Source of the DNA: UBA11612 sp963662375
Lineage (GTDB): Bacteria > Pseudomonadota > Alphaproteobacteria > Rhodospirillales > Rhodospirillaceae
Assembly: GCA_963662375.2 (NCBI GenBank)
Contig: CAXXRP010000002.1
Location: forward strand, 1-64,000
Direction: 5' to 3'
DNA length: 64,000 bases
How positions within the stretch are numbered: the first letter of the stretch is position 1; every line of letters begins with the position of its first letter. The notes under the pieces are model-generated. The model searched no databases and was not told the origin of the DNA. It saw only the letters and a program-made list of their open reading frames with translations. Shown here piece by piece: positions 17,158-29,890 of the stretch. A program made the position numbers and the translations under genes.

Positions 17158-18354
17158 GTGAGCGCAGCCCCCGCCTCCAGCACCGCGAACAATATGCCAT
17201 CCGGTGCAACGGCCGTTTTAGTTTTTGACGACGGCACTGTTTTTTGGGGACGGGGAATTGGAGCAAGCGGCAGCAATGTCGGAGAAGTGGTCTTCAACAC
17301 CGGCATCACCGGATATCAAGAAGTCCTAACCGATTCGTCCTACGCCGGACAAATCATAACTTTCACGTTCCCACATGTCGGTAACGTCGGTGCCAACTCC
17401 GAGGATCTAGAGAGCACGACACCGGCAGCGCGCGGTTGCATTGTCCGTGACAATATCACCGATCCCTCCAATTACCGCGCCACCCAACACCTTGATACCT
17501 GGCTCAAATCCAACAATCTGATTGGATTGGCCGGGCTCGATACCCGGCGTCTAACCCGGCGCATCCGCGACGGCGGCGCGCCCAAGGGTGCCATTTGTCA
17601 CGACCCCTCCGGTGCGTTTGATTTAGGGGCGCTGCAAATCCAGGCCACAGCTTGGCCCGGCCTTAGCGGCATGGACCTAGCAAGGGCCGTCACTTGCCGC
17701 CAGACGTATGTCTGGACTCAAACCCGCTGGTCCAAAGAACAGGGCTTCGGCGACCTGGAAAAGGAAGGTTCAGCGCCTGAGTTCAATGTAGTGGCGGTAG
17801 ACTACGGCGCCAAACGAAATATTTTACGCTGCCTCGCCGCTGCGGGATGCAGGGTCATTGTTGTTCCCGCGACGGCAACGACCGAAGAGATCCTGCGCCA
17901 TAATCCCGATGGTGTGTTCCTTTCCAACGGCCCGGGCGACCCGGCGGCAACAGGCGAATACGCCGTGCCGGTCATTCGCGATCTGGTCAATACAGGCAAA
18001 CCCATCTTCGGCATTTGTCTTGGTCATCAATTGCTGGCCCTGGCCCTGGGCGCCAAGACCTACAAACTGGCCCTTGGCCATCGCGGTGCCAACCAGCCGG
18101 TGAAAGACCTGGAAACGGGCAAGGTGGAGATCACATCGCAGAACCATGGATTTTGCGTGGACCGCGCGTTCCTGCCTGAAAACGTGATCGAAACGCACAC
18201 GTCGCTGTTCGACGGCGTTGTGGAAGGCTTGAGGGTTAAGGACATGCCGGTGTTCTCGGTGCAGTACCATCCGGAAGCCTCACCTGGGCCACAGGACAGC
18301 CACTACCTGTTTGACCGCTTTACTAAACTAATGGCCGATCACAAGGCCCAATAG
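17158..18354 (+). CDS. carA: Carbamoyl-phosphate synthase, small (glutaminase) chain
   Basis: CarA hydrolyses glutamine and passes ammonia to CarB for carbamoyl phosphate, the precursor of arginine and pyrimidines. The 398-residue protein has the N-terminal CPSase_sm domain (AVLVFDDGTVFWGRGIG from about residue 19, then FNTGITGYQEVLTDSSYAGQ) and a class I glutaminase domain with the nucleophile Cys in FGICLGHQ (near residue 284) and the His/Glu pair in QYHPEASPGP near the end. The GTG at 17158 is the likely start because GAGGA lies 7 bp upstream; an ATG 12 codons later is less well placed. carB follows after 15 bp. Confidence 0.97.
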   Translation: MSAAPASSTANNMPSGATAVLVFDDGTVFWGRGIGASGSNVGEVVFNTGITGYQEVLTDSSYAGQIITFTFPHVGNVGANSEDLESTTPAARGCIVRDNITDPSNYRATQHLDTWLKSNNLIGLAGLDTRRLTRRIRDGGAPKGAICHDPSGAFDLGALQIQATAWPGLSGMDLARAVTCRQTYVWTQTRWSKEQGFGDLEKEGSAPEFNVVAVDYGAKRNILRCLAAAGCRVIVVPATATTEEILRHNPDGVFLSNGPGDPAATGEYAVPVIRDLVNTGKPIFGICLGHQLLALALGAKTYKLALGHRGANQPVKDLETGKVEITSQNHGFCVDRAFLPENVIETHTSLFDGVVEGLRVKDMPVFSVQYHPEASPGPQDSHYLFDRFTKLMADHKAQ

Positions 18355-18369
18355 GATACGCCCCTCGCC

Positions 18370-21636
<3,267 letters not shown>

Positions 21637-21718
21637 TAGACAATATCATGACCGTGGTTGTGGCCCTCGTCCTAACAGACGTGGGCGTTTCTATTGTTAA
21701 AGGGAATGGGGTGGCGTC

Positions 21719-22192
21719 ATGGGAAAAATTCCAATGACGGCGGCAGGTCTGGCTCCGCTTAAGAACGAATTACACCAACTGAAATCGGTGGAACGCCATT
21801 CGGTGATCAAGCAGATCGCCGAGGCGCGCGAACACGGAGATCTTTCCGAAAACGCCGAGTACCACGCCGCCCGCGAACGCCAAAGTTTTCTTGAAGGCCG
21901 GATCATCGAGCTAGAGGATGTCCTCAGCCGTGCGGACGTGATCAATATCAGCAAGCTATCGGGCAAAACCGTTCGTTTCGGCGCGTCGGTCACCGTCGCG
22001 GATGTCGATACGGACGAGCAAATTACCTACCAGATCGTGAGCGCATATGAAGCGGATTTGAAAAAGAAAAAAATCTCCATCCAATCGCCGCTTGGCCGGG
22101 CTTTGATCGGTAAAACGATTGGCGACACTGCCGAGGTGACGGCGCCGGGCGGCGTCAAGGCTTACGAAGTCTTGAAGGTGAAATTCAAATAA
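21719..22192 (+). CDS. greA: Transcription elongation factor GreA
   Basis: GreA enters the secondary channel of RNA polymerase and stimulates cleavage of backtracked transcripts. The 157-residue protein has the N-terminal coiled-coil with the acidic tip (EHGDLSENAEYHAARERQ, about 39-56, containing the Asp/Glu needed for catalysis) and the C-terminal FKBP-like domain (SPLGRALIGKTIGDTAEVTAPG). It follows carB after 83 bp on the same strand, a neighbour order frequent in alphaproteobacteria, and probably shares transcription with it or has its own promoter in the gap. Confidence 0.97.
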   Translation: MGKIPMTAAGLAPLKNELHQLKSVERHSVIKQIAEAREHGDLSENAEYHAARERQSFLEGRIIELEDVLSRADVINISKLSGKTVRFGASVTVADVDTDEQITYQIVSAYEADLKKKKISIQSPLGRALIGKTIGDTAEVTAPGGVKAYEVLKVKFK

Positions 22193-22193
22193 A

Positions 22194-22212
22194 ATCGACC
22201 GCCCCGGTCGAT
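22194..22212 (+). terminator. Possible terminator after greA
   Basis: ATCGACC, loop GCCCC, GGTCGAT form a 7 bp stem directly after the greA stop. No T-run follows (AAAATTCC), so strength is doubtful. Confidence 0.4.
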
Positions 22213-22251
22213 AAAATTCCAGCCCCGAACTCTGAAACCAAGGATTAAGGT

Positions 22252-22770
22252 CTATCCGACGTTCTCTTCGAGGGGCGGTTGCGCCGGCTTGTCGCCGTCC
22301 ACAACGATAGGCACGCCCGGCAGGGTTTTTGCGCTGCGAATGGCGAGCGCTGATTTGACCTTCGCCACCTTCGGCGCCGCCGTCAGTTTCTCGGTCACAA
22401 ATCTCTGGTAGGCGTCCCAGTCCTTGGCCACCACTTTCAGCAGAAAATCCGTCTCACCTGCTAGCATGTGGCATTCGCGAACCTCCGGCCACTCACCGAC
22501 CATGTCCTCGAACGCCAACAGATCCTCCTCCGCCTGGCCATTGAGACCAACATGGGCAAAAATGGTTACGGTGAATCCCAACGCGCCGGGCACCAGCTCC
22601 GCGTGGTAACCCTTGATATACCCGGCCTGCTCAAGACCCCTTACGCGGCGCAAGCAGGGAGGTGCGGAAATACCTGCACGGCGGGCAAGGTTCACATTTG
22701 TCATGCGCCCGTCGTCTTGCAGGTCGCTCAGAATCTGTCGGTTGATACGATCTAGCTTCACACGCTGCAT
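22252..22770 (-). CDS. Lrp/AsnC-family transcriptional regulator
   Basis: A 172-residue regulator of the feast/famine family. The N-terminal helix-turn-helix reads LDRINRQILSDLQDDGRMTN and VNLARRAGISAPPCLRRVRGL (about 6-45), and the rest is the RAM ligand-binding/oligomerisation domain (about 65-140; ECHMLAGETDFLLKVVAKD is the usual core). An extra 20-residue C-terminal tail rich in Pro and Glu follows. It is transcribed divergently from trxB with about 250 bp between the starts, an arrangement that suggests it may regulate trxB as well as itself; this is inference. The effector cannot be read from sequence. Confidence 0.94.
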   Translation of the reverse strand: MQRVKLDRINRQILSDLQDDGRMTNVNLARRAGISAPPCLRRVRGLEQAGYIKGYHAELVPGALGFTVTIFAHVGLNGQAEEDLLAFEDMVGEWPEVRECHMLAGETDFLLKVVAKDWDAYQRFVTEKLTAAPKVAKVKSALAIRSAKTLPGVPIVVDGDKPAQPPLEENVG

Positions 22771-23024
22771 CAGCGGACTCCCCCCAGACGTCGCCAGAGC
22801 AGGCGGCGCACCTATCGTCTTCTTTACGAAATATTATTACAAACTACTCTACGCCAGAGTGCGAATGCAAACGCAAAGCGTGCCGGTAACACACGTTAGA
22901 ATACCCAATATCTGCGTACACAACTATATATGTGCGTGCCTTGCGTGCAGCGCATAGCGACCGTATGTTAGCGTCTGTTGTTGCACTGCGAAGCAGCTCC
23001 TTCTAGATTTATCACTCCGCGGCA

Positions 23025-23966
23025 ATGGCTAACATTCACACCAAAGTTCTTATCCTTGGGTCTGGGCCCGCTGGCCTCACCGCCGCCATCTATGCTGCAC
23101 GCGCAAATCTGTCCCCTGTCGTCATTGCCGGTATGCAACCAGGCGGCCAGATGACCATCACCACCGACGTAGAAAATTATCCCGGATTTCCCAATGTTAT
23201 CCAGGGTCCGTGGCTGATGGAGCAGATGCAGAAACAGGCGGAAAACGTCGGGACACGGATGGTGAGCGACCTGGTAGTCAATGTCGGCCTTTCTAAGCGG
23301 CCGTTCACCTGCGTTGGCGATTCCGGCGACGTGTACACCGGCGACACCCTCATTATCACCACGGGCGCATCGGCACGATGGCTTGGCCTGCCGTCGGAAC
23401 AGAAATATCAGGGTTTCGGTGTTTCTGCCTGCGCCACCTGCGACGGATTTTTCTTCCGCGGTAAGGAAGTCGCCGTCGTCGGCGGCGGCAATACGGCGGT
23501 CGAGGAAGCGCTGTACCTTACAAACCATGCGACCAAGGTATCGCTTATTCATCGGCGCGATTCTCTCAGAGCGGAAAAAATTCTCCAGCACCGCCTTTTC
23601 GACAACCCAAAGATTGAAATGGTTTGGGATACCGAAGTGGCAGAAGTACTTGGTCAAGACTCGCCTCCCAGCGTGACCGGCGTACGCACGAAGAACATCA
23701 AGACGGGCGCAATCCAGGATCTAAAGGTAGACGGCGTGTTTGTGGCCATCGGCCACACGCCCAATACCGAACTATTCAAGGGTGTTTTGGATATGGATGA
23801 CAACGCTTACCTCATTACGGCAGCCGACTCGACGCGCACAAACCTTCCAGGCGTTTTCGCAGCCGGCGATGCCCAGGACCACGTTTACAGACAGGCAGTA
23901 ACGGCGGCGGGCACCGGGTGCATGGCGGCGTTGGAAGCTGACCAATTCCTTGCCCTAAATCGTTAG
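23025..23966 (+). CDS. trxB: Thioredoxin reductase
   Basis: A 313-residue FAD/NADPH flavoenzyme that keeps thioredoxin reduced. The FAD-binding motif is near the start (LILGSGPAGLTAAIYAARA, about 9-27), the redox-active disulfide is CATCDG (about 137-142), the NADPH site is VAVVGGGNTAVEEALYL (about 148-165), and the C-terminal FAD loop is GVFAAGDAQDHVYRQAVTAAG. Length is as usual. It stands alone between a divergent Lrp regulator and the broken LysR gene, an order that in relatives I recall as Lrp-trxB-LysR. Confidence 0.97.
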   Translation: MANIHTKVLILGSGPAGLTAAIYAARANLSPVVIAGMQPGGQMTITTDVENYPGFPNVIQGPWLMEQMQKQAENVGTRMVSDLVVNVGLSKRPFTCVGDSGDVYTGDTLIITTGASARWLGLPSEQKYQGFGVSACATCDGFFFRGKEVAVVGGGNTAVEEALYLTNHATKVSLIHRRDSLRAEKILQHRLFDNPKIEMVWDTEVAEVLGQDSPPSVTGVRTKNIKTGAIQDLKVDGVFVAIGHTPNTELFKGVLDMDDNAYLITAADSTRTNLPGVFAAGDAQDHVYRQAVTAAGTGCMAALEADQFLALNR

Positions 23967-24108
23967 AGGTTGAGGTGACACATTTACGCTTGATGTAATG
24001 GTCCGAGCGGCGGAGCATCACTCCGCAGAAGAGGACAAATTATGCCCTTACGTGGTCACGGACACCTTGATCACACTAACAGGGTGACCTGTCGCTGATG
24101 GCGCCGTA

Positions 24109-25096
24109 ATGTCGCTGGATGCAGAAAATCTCCTATACCAGATACCGTTTTTCACGCAGTCGCCGAAGCTGGAGGTTTCACTCATGCTAGCGAAAGCCTG
24201 AATCTGCTGGATAGTTCAGTCCGCCGTTAGCCCGGCAAATCGGCACCGTGTTGGAAGAATCGCTTGGTGTCATCTGCCTGTTTCACCGCCACGCGCGGGG
24301 GCTGATTCCGACGGAACAAGGAGATCTTCTCTACAACACGGTCCACGACGGTCCACGACGGTTTTTCCAAGCTAAATATTGTCGAAGGTCTTTTGACGGA
24401 GACCAAGGAGAACCCCGGGGGCACTTTACGTGTGACGACAACGGTCGCGTTCGGGTCCGTATGGCTAACGAGCCGCCTCAAGGAATTCGTCCGCGCCTAT
24501 CCGAGCATCGAGTGACTCTCCACCTGGATGACCGGGAGCTTGATTTGGCCATGCGCGAGGCTGATGGTGCTATTCGCTTCAACGAACCTAAACAGCAGGA
24601 CCTGATCCAGGGGCATATCGGATCGATGGCGTCCAACATTTATGCCTCGCCCGAGTACGTTGAGGAACGCGGCGCACCAACGAGCATTGAAGAAATCGCC
24701 GATCACGATCTTGTATTGTTCGGCGAGGGCGTTACGCCGGTGTCCAGGGTTCACTGGTTCACCGCACTTTTGGACGCGAAAAAAATCAAGAGCCACGTAG
24801 CGCTTCGGGTTAACAATCTTTACGGCATCTATCGGGCGGTAAGGACGGGCCTGGGTATCGGATCGCTACCAGAGTATTTTGTGGCCGAGGGCAGCGGCTT
24901 CGTTCAAATATTGCCGGATGTAAAGGGGCCAGACATCGAGGGCTACTTCGTTTACCCTGAAGAACTGCGCAACTTGACGCGGGTCGGCGTTTTCCGTGAT
25001 TTTCTGGTACGCGAAGCCGCCCGTAGCAAGGCCGAACTGGCCCCTGCCGCCGATGATGCGGTCCTCGGTCGCACGGCTGCAGCAGGAACCCACTGA
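24109..25096 (+). pseudogene. Broken LysR-family transcriptional regulator
   Basis: Pieces of one LysR regulator occur in order but in different frames. The helix-turn-helix reads FHAVAEAGGFTHASESLNLL in one frame (about 24150-24215) and runs into a TAG; EESLGV...FHRHARGLIPTEQGDLLYN continues in a second frame; KLNIVEGLLTETKENPGGTL and RVTTTVAFGSVWLTSRLKEF lie in a third; from LDDRELDLAMREAD to the end the second frame returns. At least three shifts are needed. One cause is visible: a 10 bp tandem duplication at 24341-24360. The longest open piece (24248-25096) encodes a truncated effector domain that is probably not made. Position next to trxB fits the conserved neighbour gene. Confidence 0.88.
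24341..24360. repeat. 10 bp tandem duplication inside the LysR pseudogene
   Basis: GTCCACGACG occurs twice head to tail. Because 10 is not a multiple of three, the duplication shifts the frame exactly where the LysR homology changes frame. Confidence 0.85.
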
Positions 25097-25416
25097 CACA
25101 AAGAAATAGACCGCTGGATGCTGCGCCGCACCAATCACCAAACACCGAGTAGCTATGCATAAAGGGAATAGCGGGTTTTCCTAAATTCCGTACCCGATCG
25201 GCCCGCAAATCGCGTATGCTGCAACGCATATATCACACCGCAGCAGCACCGCGAACCCCTCCCCCAGGTAGCCGTCGCGGGAAAGTCTCGATGTAAAAAG
25301 ATCGGTGACGGTCGGTCCCCTCCCCGGCCGTTCCGCAAGGGCGGTGAGCGGTCCTTCCCCCGGTCATAGCCCCGGCCCACGGACAAAAAGCCGGGACCGT
25401 CTCTATACAGGTTTCG
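25097..25416. other. Gene-free stretch between LysR remnant and aminotransferase
   Basis: No coding frame I would support. The right part is rich in CCGG blocks. A strong hairpin (GCCCCGGG, loop CATCGT, CCCGGGGC) lies just inside the aminotransferase 3' end at 25426-25447 and is followed by TTTTTC on the plus strand, so it could stop plus-strand transcription coming from the trxB side. Confidence 0.5.
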
Positions 25417-26664
25417 TTATCCTTTGCCCCGGGCATCGTCCCGGGGCTTTTTCTTTGGCGCCCACATCAGCGAGGCGCAGAACTTTTGAATGCGGGTGCA
25501 CGCCTCTTGAAGAGCCTCGGTGGAGGTGGCGTAGGAAATGCGGAAGTACGGTGACAGCCCGAACGCGGTACCTTGCACTACCGCAACCAATACTTCTTCC
25601 AAAAGAGCTTCGACGAAATCCGTGTCGGTCTTCAGCTTCCGGCCCTTTGGCGTGGTCTTTCCGATGGCGCCGGCGCACGAGGGGTACACGTAGAACGTCC
25701 CTTCCGGCGTCCGGCAGGTGATACCGTTCGCCTCATTCAGCATGCTTACAGCCATATCGCGCCGCTGCTTGAAGGTGTCATTGCGCGGGCCCAAGAAATC
25801 CAAAGGACCGTCGAGGGCCGCCACCGTTGCCGCCTGGGTCATGGACGCCGGGTGGGTGGCGCTTTGGGACTGGATCATATTCATTGCTTTGATCAGTTCC
25901 ACAGGTCCGCAGGCGTAGCCCAGACGCCAGCCGGTCATGGAAAACGCTTTGGATACGCCGTTCATGGTCAAGGTGCGGTCCATCAACTTGGGCTCGACCT
26001 GGCACGGCGTGGTAAACTCAAAGCCGTCATAGACGAGGTGTTCGTACATATCGTCGGTCATGAGCCAGACATGTGGATGTTTGAGCAGCACGCCGGTTAG
26101 GGCCCTTAACTCGTCGGTCGTGTAGGCCGCACCGGTCGGATTGTTGGGCGAATTCAACACGACCCATTTGGTTTTGGGCGTGATCGCGGCTTCCAGAGCT
26201 TCGGCGCTGAGTTTGAATCGCCTATTCTCACCACAAGGAACAAAAACAGGCGTACCGCCGCACAACAACACGATGTCGGGATAACTGACCCAATAGGGCG
26301 CAGGCACGATAACTTCGTCGCCTTCCTGTACAGTGGCGAGAAAGGCGTTGAAGATCACCTGTTTGCCTCCGACGCCGAGGGTGACTTGATCTGTCTTGTA
26401 GTCCAGTCCGTTCTCGCGTTTGAACTTGTCCACGATCGCCTCACGCAGTGCGGGCGTGCCCTGGGGCGGGGTGTATTTAGTCTGACCCTGGTCTATAGCG
26501 TCCTTGCCAGCAGCCTTGATGTGGTCGGGAGTATCAAAATCGGGCTCCCCGGCTCCCAAGCCGATAACGTCGAGCCCCTGGGCCTTCAGTTCCGAGGCTT
26601 TGGCTGTAACCGCGACAGTGGGCGAAGGCTTTACTGCAGACAGCCGCTTGGCGAGAATGGACAG
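25417..26664 (-). CDS. aatA: Aspartate aminotransferase (class I/II, PLP-dependent)
   Basis: A PLP enzyme exchanging amino groups between aspartate and 2-oxoglutarate. The first ATG in frame (26559) would begin at GAGEPDFDTP and lose the conserved N-terminal arm. The arm is encoded upstream: after CTG comes SILAKRLSAVKPSPTVAVTA and KASELKAQGLDVIGL, matching family N-termini. The codon where relatives have ATG is CTG (26662-26664), with an AGGAG 9 bp upstream, so I place the start there (415 residues). NSPNNPTGA marks the cofactor pocket, SKAFSMTGWRLGY carries the PLP lysine, and the C-terminal Arg is in PYFRISYA. The 3' end contains a GC-rich hairpin and a short basic tail. Confidence 0.92.
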   Translation of the reverse strand: MSILAKRLSAVKPSPTVAVTAKASELKAQGLDVIGLGAGEPDFDTPDHIKAAGKDAIDQGQTKYTPPQGTPALREAIVDKFKRENGLDYKTDQVTLGVGGKQVIFNAFLATVQEGDEVIVPAPYWVSYPDIVLLCGGTPVFVPCGENRRFKLSAEALEAAITPKTKWVVLNSPNNPTGAAYTTDELRALTGVLLKHPHVWLMTDDMYEHLVYDGFEFTTPCQVEPKLMDRTLTMNGVSKAFSMTGWRLGYACGPVELIKAMNMIQSQSATHPASMTQAATVAALDGPLDFLGPRNDTFKQRRDMAVSMLNEANGITCRTPEGTFYVYPSCAGAIGKTTPKGRKLKTDTDFVEALLEEVLVAVVQGTAFGLSPYFRISYATSTEALQEACTRIQKFCASLMWAPKKKPRDDARGKG

Positions 26665-26845
26665 GAAACGGACTCCTAGAAATGCGCCGGGCTTCTCCCA
26701 GGCTATGCGGGAACCGCGCGGACAATACTTCTGGCCGCATCCTCCCGCAACCGCTGCCGCCTAATAAAGCGGCGCAAAATCAAGGTGCAGCTGAGGTGGT
26801 GCCCGGCAGAAGCCTCGCCTATGTTATGCGCCTGAGGTGCCCTTC

Positions 26846-29014
26846 ATGTCGTCTGTCGCCGTTCCGCTCTATGCCAAGCCACCGCCTGGGCCGAAGGCGG
26901 ATTTTAAGTTGACCAGCGAGTTCACACCGGCCGGTGACCAGGCCCAAGCCATCGCAGGCCTGATGAACGGCCTGGACCACGGTGAGCGGAATCAGGTGCT
27001 GTTGGGGGTTACCGGGTCGGGCAAGACCTTCACGATGGCCCACATCATCGCGCGCACCGGGCGTCCCGCCCTCATCATGGCACCAAATAAAACGCTTGCA
27101 GCCCAGTTGTACGGCGAAATGAAGTCGTTCTTTCCTGAGAGCGCGGTGGAGTACTTCGTCTCCTACTACGACTACTACCAGCCGGAAGCCTACGTACCGC
27201 GTACAGACACGTACATCGAGAAGGATTCAAGCGTCAACGAACAAATCGACCGCATGCGCCATTCGGCGACGCGAGCGATTCTGGAACGGCGGGATGTCAT
27301 CATCGTCGCCTCGGTCAGCTGCATTTATGGCCTGGGCTCGATCGAGTCGTACTCGCGCATGACCATTCAACTTCAAAAGGGAGCAACGTTATCCCGCTCG
27401 GAGTTACTGAAACAACTCGTCGCCTTGCAATACAAACGCAACGATATGGCGTTTTTTCGCGGCACGTTTCGCGTGCGCGGTGACGTCGTAGAAATATTCC
27501 CAGCCCACTACGAGGATCGCGCCTGGCGTGTGTCTTTATTCGGCGATGAGATCGAGAGCATTCAGGAATTTGATCCGCTTACCGGTGAGAAAACAGCAAC
27601 CCTAATCAGAGAAAAGGTATATCCCAGCAGCCACTACGTCACGCCCCGCCCCGCATTGTCTCAAGCTATCAAGAGCATAAAGATGGAGCTCAAGGAACGG
27701 CTGGAAGAGTTTCACGCACAGGGTAAGTTGCTGGAGGCCCAGCGGCTTGAACGGCGCGCCGTATTTGATCTGGAAATGCTCGAGATTACCGGCCACTGCA
27801 AGAGCATCGAAAACTATTCCCGCTACCTCACTGGACGCAATGCCGGTGAGCCGCCGCCAACACTTTTCGAGTATTTGCCGGAAGACGCGCTCCTATTCGT
27901 CGATGAAAGTCACGTGGCCGTGCCGCAGATAGGCGCCATGTATCGCGGTGACTTCAACCGCAAATCGACCCTATCCGACTACGGTTTTCGCCTGCCGTCC
28001 TGCCTGGACAACCGGCCCTTGAAATTCGAGGAATGGGACTCTATGCGCCCGGATACGGTTTTTGTTTCAGCAACACCGGGGCGGTGGGAGACAGAGCGGA
28101 CCGGCGGAGTGTTCACCGAGCAGGTCATTCGGCCAACCGGGCTTATCGATCCTGTCTGCATCATTCGTCCCGCGGAGAAGCAGGTGGACGATCTGTTCGC
28201 CGAATGCAAGGCCGTAGCCGCGAAGGATATGCGCGTGTTGGTCACAACGCTAACCAAGCGCATGGCCGAAGATCTAACTGAATATTTCCACGAAAACGGG
28301 ATTCGCGTGCGCTATATGCACTCCGACATCGAAACACTGGAGCGCATCGAGATCATCCGCGATTTACGCCTGGGCGCGTTCGACGTGCTCGTCGGCATCA
28401 ACCTCCTGCGCGAAGGCCTGGACATACCCGAATGCGCGCTCGTTGCTATTCTGGACGCCGACAAGGAAGGCTTTTTGCGCTCGGAAACTTCGCTGGTCCA
28501 AACCATGGGCCGCGCCGCCCGAAACATCGATGGGCGCGTTATTCTCTATGCTGATCGTATGACGCGGTCGCTGGAGGCAGCGATTGGCGAAACCAATCGG
28601 CGACGCGAAAAGCAACGGGCCTTTAACGCTGCCAACGGCATCACACCGGAGTCGGTGCGTTCAAGAATCTCCGACGTTCTTGACAGTGTTTACGAACAGG
28701 ATCGCGTTACAGTCGATACCGGGCTTGCGGAAGAACCTCATCTCCTGGGCCACAATCTACGTGCCACCATTGACGATTTGGATAAGAAGATGCGGGCCGC
28801 AGCAGCTGAGCTCGAATTTGAAGACGCTACGCGCATGCGCGATGAAATTCGCCGCCTGGAGCAAATGGAACTGGAGTACGGCGGTACTGCGCCGTGGGGG
28901 AACGGTGACTCGCAAGAGAGCGGTGCTGGGAGACCAATACTGCGCCGTTTCAAACTATCGGGATCAAAGACACCGCAGAAGCGCCCAGCCAAACGCAAGC
29001 GTAAGGGCCTCTAA
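26846..29014 (+). CDS. uvrB: Excinuclease ABC subunit B
   Basis: UvrB verifies DNA damage and hands it to UvrC in nucleotide excision repair. The 722-residue protein starts at the ATG at 26846, preceded by TGAGGTG. Walker A is GVTGSGKTFTMAH (near residue 50), the damage-probing beta-hairpin is SYYDYYQPEAYVPRTDTYIE (about 100-119), the DESH box is VDESHVAVPQ (near 350), helicase motifs V and VI are GINLLREGLDIPE and QTMGRAARN, and the C-terminal UVR motif that contacts UvrC is at about 640-675. A basic tail follows. All motifs are intact. I found no clear SOS box upstream. Confidence 0.97.
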   Translation: MSSVAVPLYAKPPPGPKADFKLTSEFTPAGDQAQAIAGLMNGLDHGERNQVLLGVTGSGKTFTMAHIIARTGRPALIMAPNKTLAAQLYGEMKSFFPESAVEYFVSYYDYYQPEAYVPRTDTYIEKDSSVNEQIDRMRHSATRAILERRDVIIVASVSCIYGLGSIESYSRMTIQLQKGATLSRSELLKQLVALQYKRNDMAFFRGTFRVRGDVVEIFPAHYEDRAWRVSLFGDEIESIQEFDPLTGEKTATLIREKVYPSSHYVTPRPALSQAIKSIKMELKERLEEFHAQGKLLEAQRLERRAVFDLEMLEITGHCKSIENYSRYLTGRNAGEPPPTLFEYLPEDALLFVDESHVAVPQIGAMYRGDFNRKSTLSDYGFRLPSCLDNRPLKFEEWDSMRPDTVFVSATPGRWETERTGGVFTEQVIRPTGLIDPVCIIRPAEKQVDDLFAECKAVAAKDMRVLVTTLTKRMAEDLTEYFHENGIRVRYMHSDIETLERIEIIRDLRLGAFDVLVGINLLREGLDIPECALVAILDADKEGFLRSETSLVQTMGRAARNIDGRVILYADRMTRSLEAAIGETNRRREKQRAFNAANGITPESVRSRISDVLDSVYEQDRVTVDTGLAEEPHLLGHNLRATIDDLDKKMRAAAAELEFEDATRMRDEIRRLEQMELEYGGTAPWGNGDSQESGAGRPILRRFKLSGSKTPQKRPAKRKRKGL

Positions 29015-29045
29015 CCAGCCGCGCTACGGCTCCACTAAGGTTCCG

Positions 29046-29888
29046 CTAAGGCTCTGTAGCATCTGCCCGGGTCTGGAGCCGGCGAAACGACCACGAGCTT
29101 GCGACAATACTCGCAAGGTAAGCCGCTCCAACGAAGCTCAAGGTTGCAAACGGGTCCGTAACCAAGAATCCCGCGGTGATGCCGATAAGGATCATCAAGG
29201 GCAGAACCAAAAACGGTTTCAGGCGCACATGCTTTCCCGAGTAAACAGGCACGCGGCTCACCATAAGGACAGATGAACCTAGAAGGAACGCACCTACCAC
29301 GACCGGCTCATCAAACACGTCAGATCCGGTATAAAGCCAAAGTATAAGAGGCATGATCGAGAGGCCTGCACCGCCCGGAGCGGGGACACCAGTGAAGTAG
29401 TTGTGTGCCCACGCGGGAAGATCTGGCTGTCCGACCATCGTATTGAAACGCGCCAACCGCAACACACAGCACACAACATGCAGAACACAAAGCGCCCAGC
29501 CAATGCCGCCCGCGCCGCTCATAACCCACTGATACATCAGCATAGCTGGTGCCACTCCGAAACTGATGGCATCCGCAAGAGAATCGAGTTCCGCTCCGAA
29601 TTTTGTTGTACTGCGAAGAAGCCGCGCCACACGCCCGTCCACACCGTCCAGCATGGCAGAGATGACAAGGGCAATGACCGCGCGGGCCCAATCGCCATTC
29701 ATGCCATAAAGAATGGCGGTTAAGCCGGCGCACAAAGCCAGCAACGTCAGGATGTTAGGAAAGATTCGGTTGAACGACAGACTTCTTAGGCGCTTTGCCG
29801 CACGCCCGAACCTGCGGCTTTCGCGCTCCGACTCAGGATGAGAGGGGGAGACATCGGGCGCGTCCGCAGGGCGATTATCGTCAGCCAC
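29046..29888 (-). CDS. pssA: CDP-diacylglycerol-serine O-phosphatidyltransferase
   Basis: A membrane enzyme making phosphatidylserine from CDP-diacylglycerol and serine. I choose the GTG at 29888, two bases after the psd stop and preceded by GAGAGG, giving 280 residues; a longer frame runs through psd and is not credible. The CDP-alcohol phosphotransferase signature is complete: LDGVDGRVAR followed by FGAELDSLAD (D-x2-D-G-x2-A-R-x8-G-x3-D-x3-D). About seven to eight hydrophobic segments follow a charged N-terminal 45 residues. It forms an operon with psd, whose product decarboxylates the PssA product to phosphatidylethanolamine. Confidence 0.95.
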   Translation of the reverse strand: MADDNRPADAPDVSPSHPESERESRRFGRAAKRLRSLSFNRIFPNILTLLALCAGLTAILYGMNGDWARAVIALVISAMLDGVDGRVARLLRSTTKFGAELDSLADAISFGVAPAMLMYQWVMSGAGGIGWALCVLHVVCCVLRLARFNTMVGQPDLPAWAHNYFTGVPAPGGAGLSIMPLILWLYTGSDVFDEPVVVGAFLLGSSVLMVSRVPVYSGKHVRLKPFLVLPLMILIGITAGFLVTDPFATLSFVGAAYLASIVASSWSFRRLQTRADATEP

Positions 29889-29890
29889 CG

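Noticed and set aside
25426..25447. Terminator of the aminotransferase gene
   Set aside because: The hairpin lies inside the coding end and the T-run is on the plus strand, the wrong direction for this minus-strand gene.
26700..26846. Possible SOS box before uvrB
   Set aside because: GAAC is followed after seven bases by ACAA, not GAAC; half-site only.
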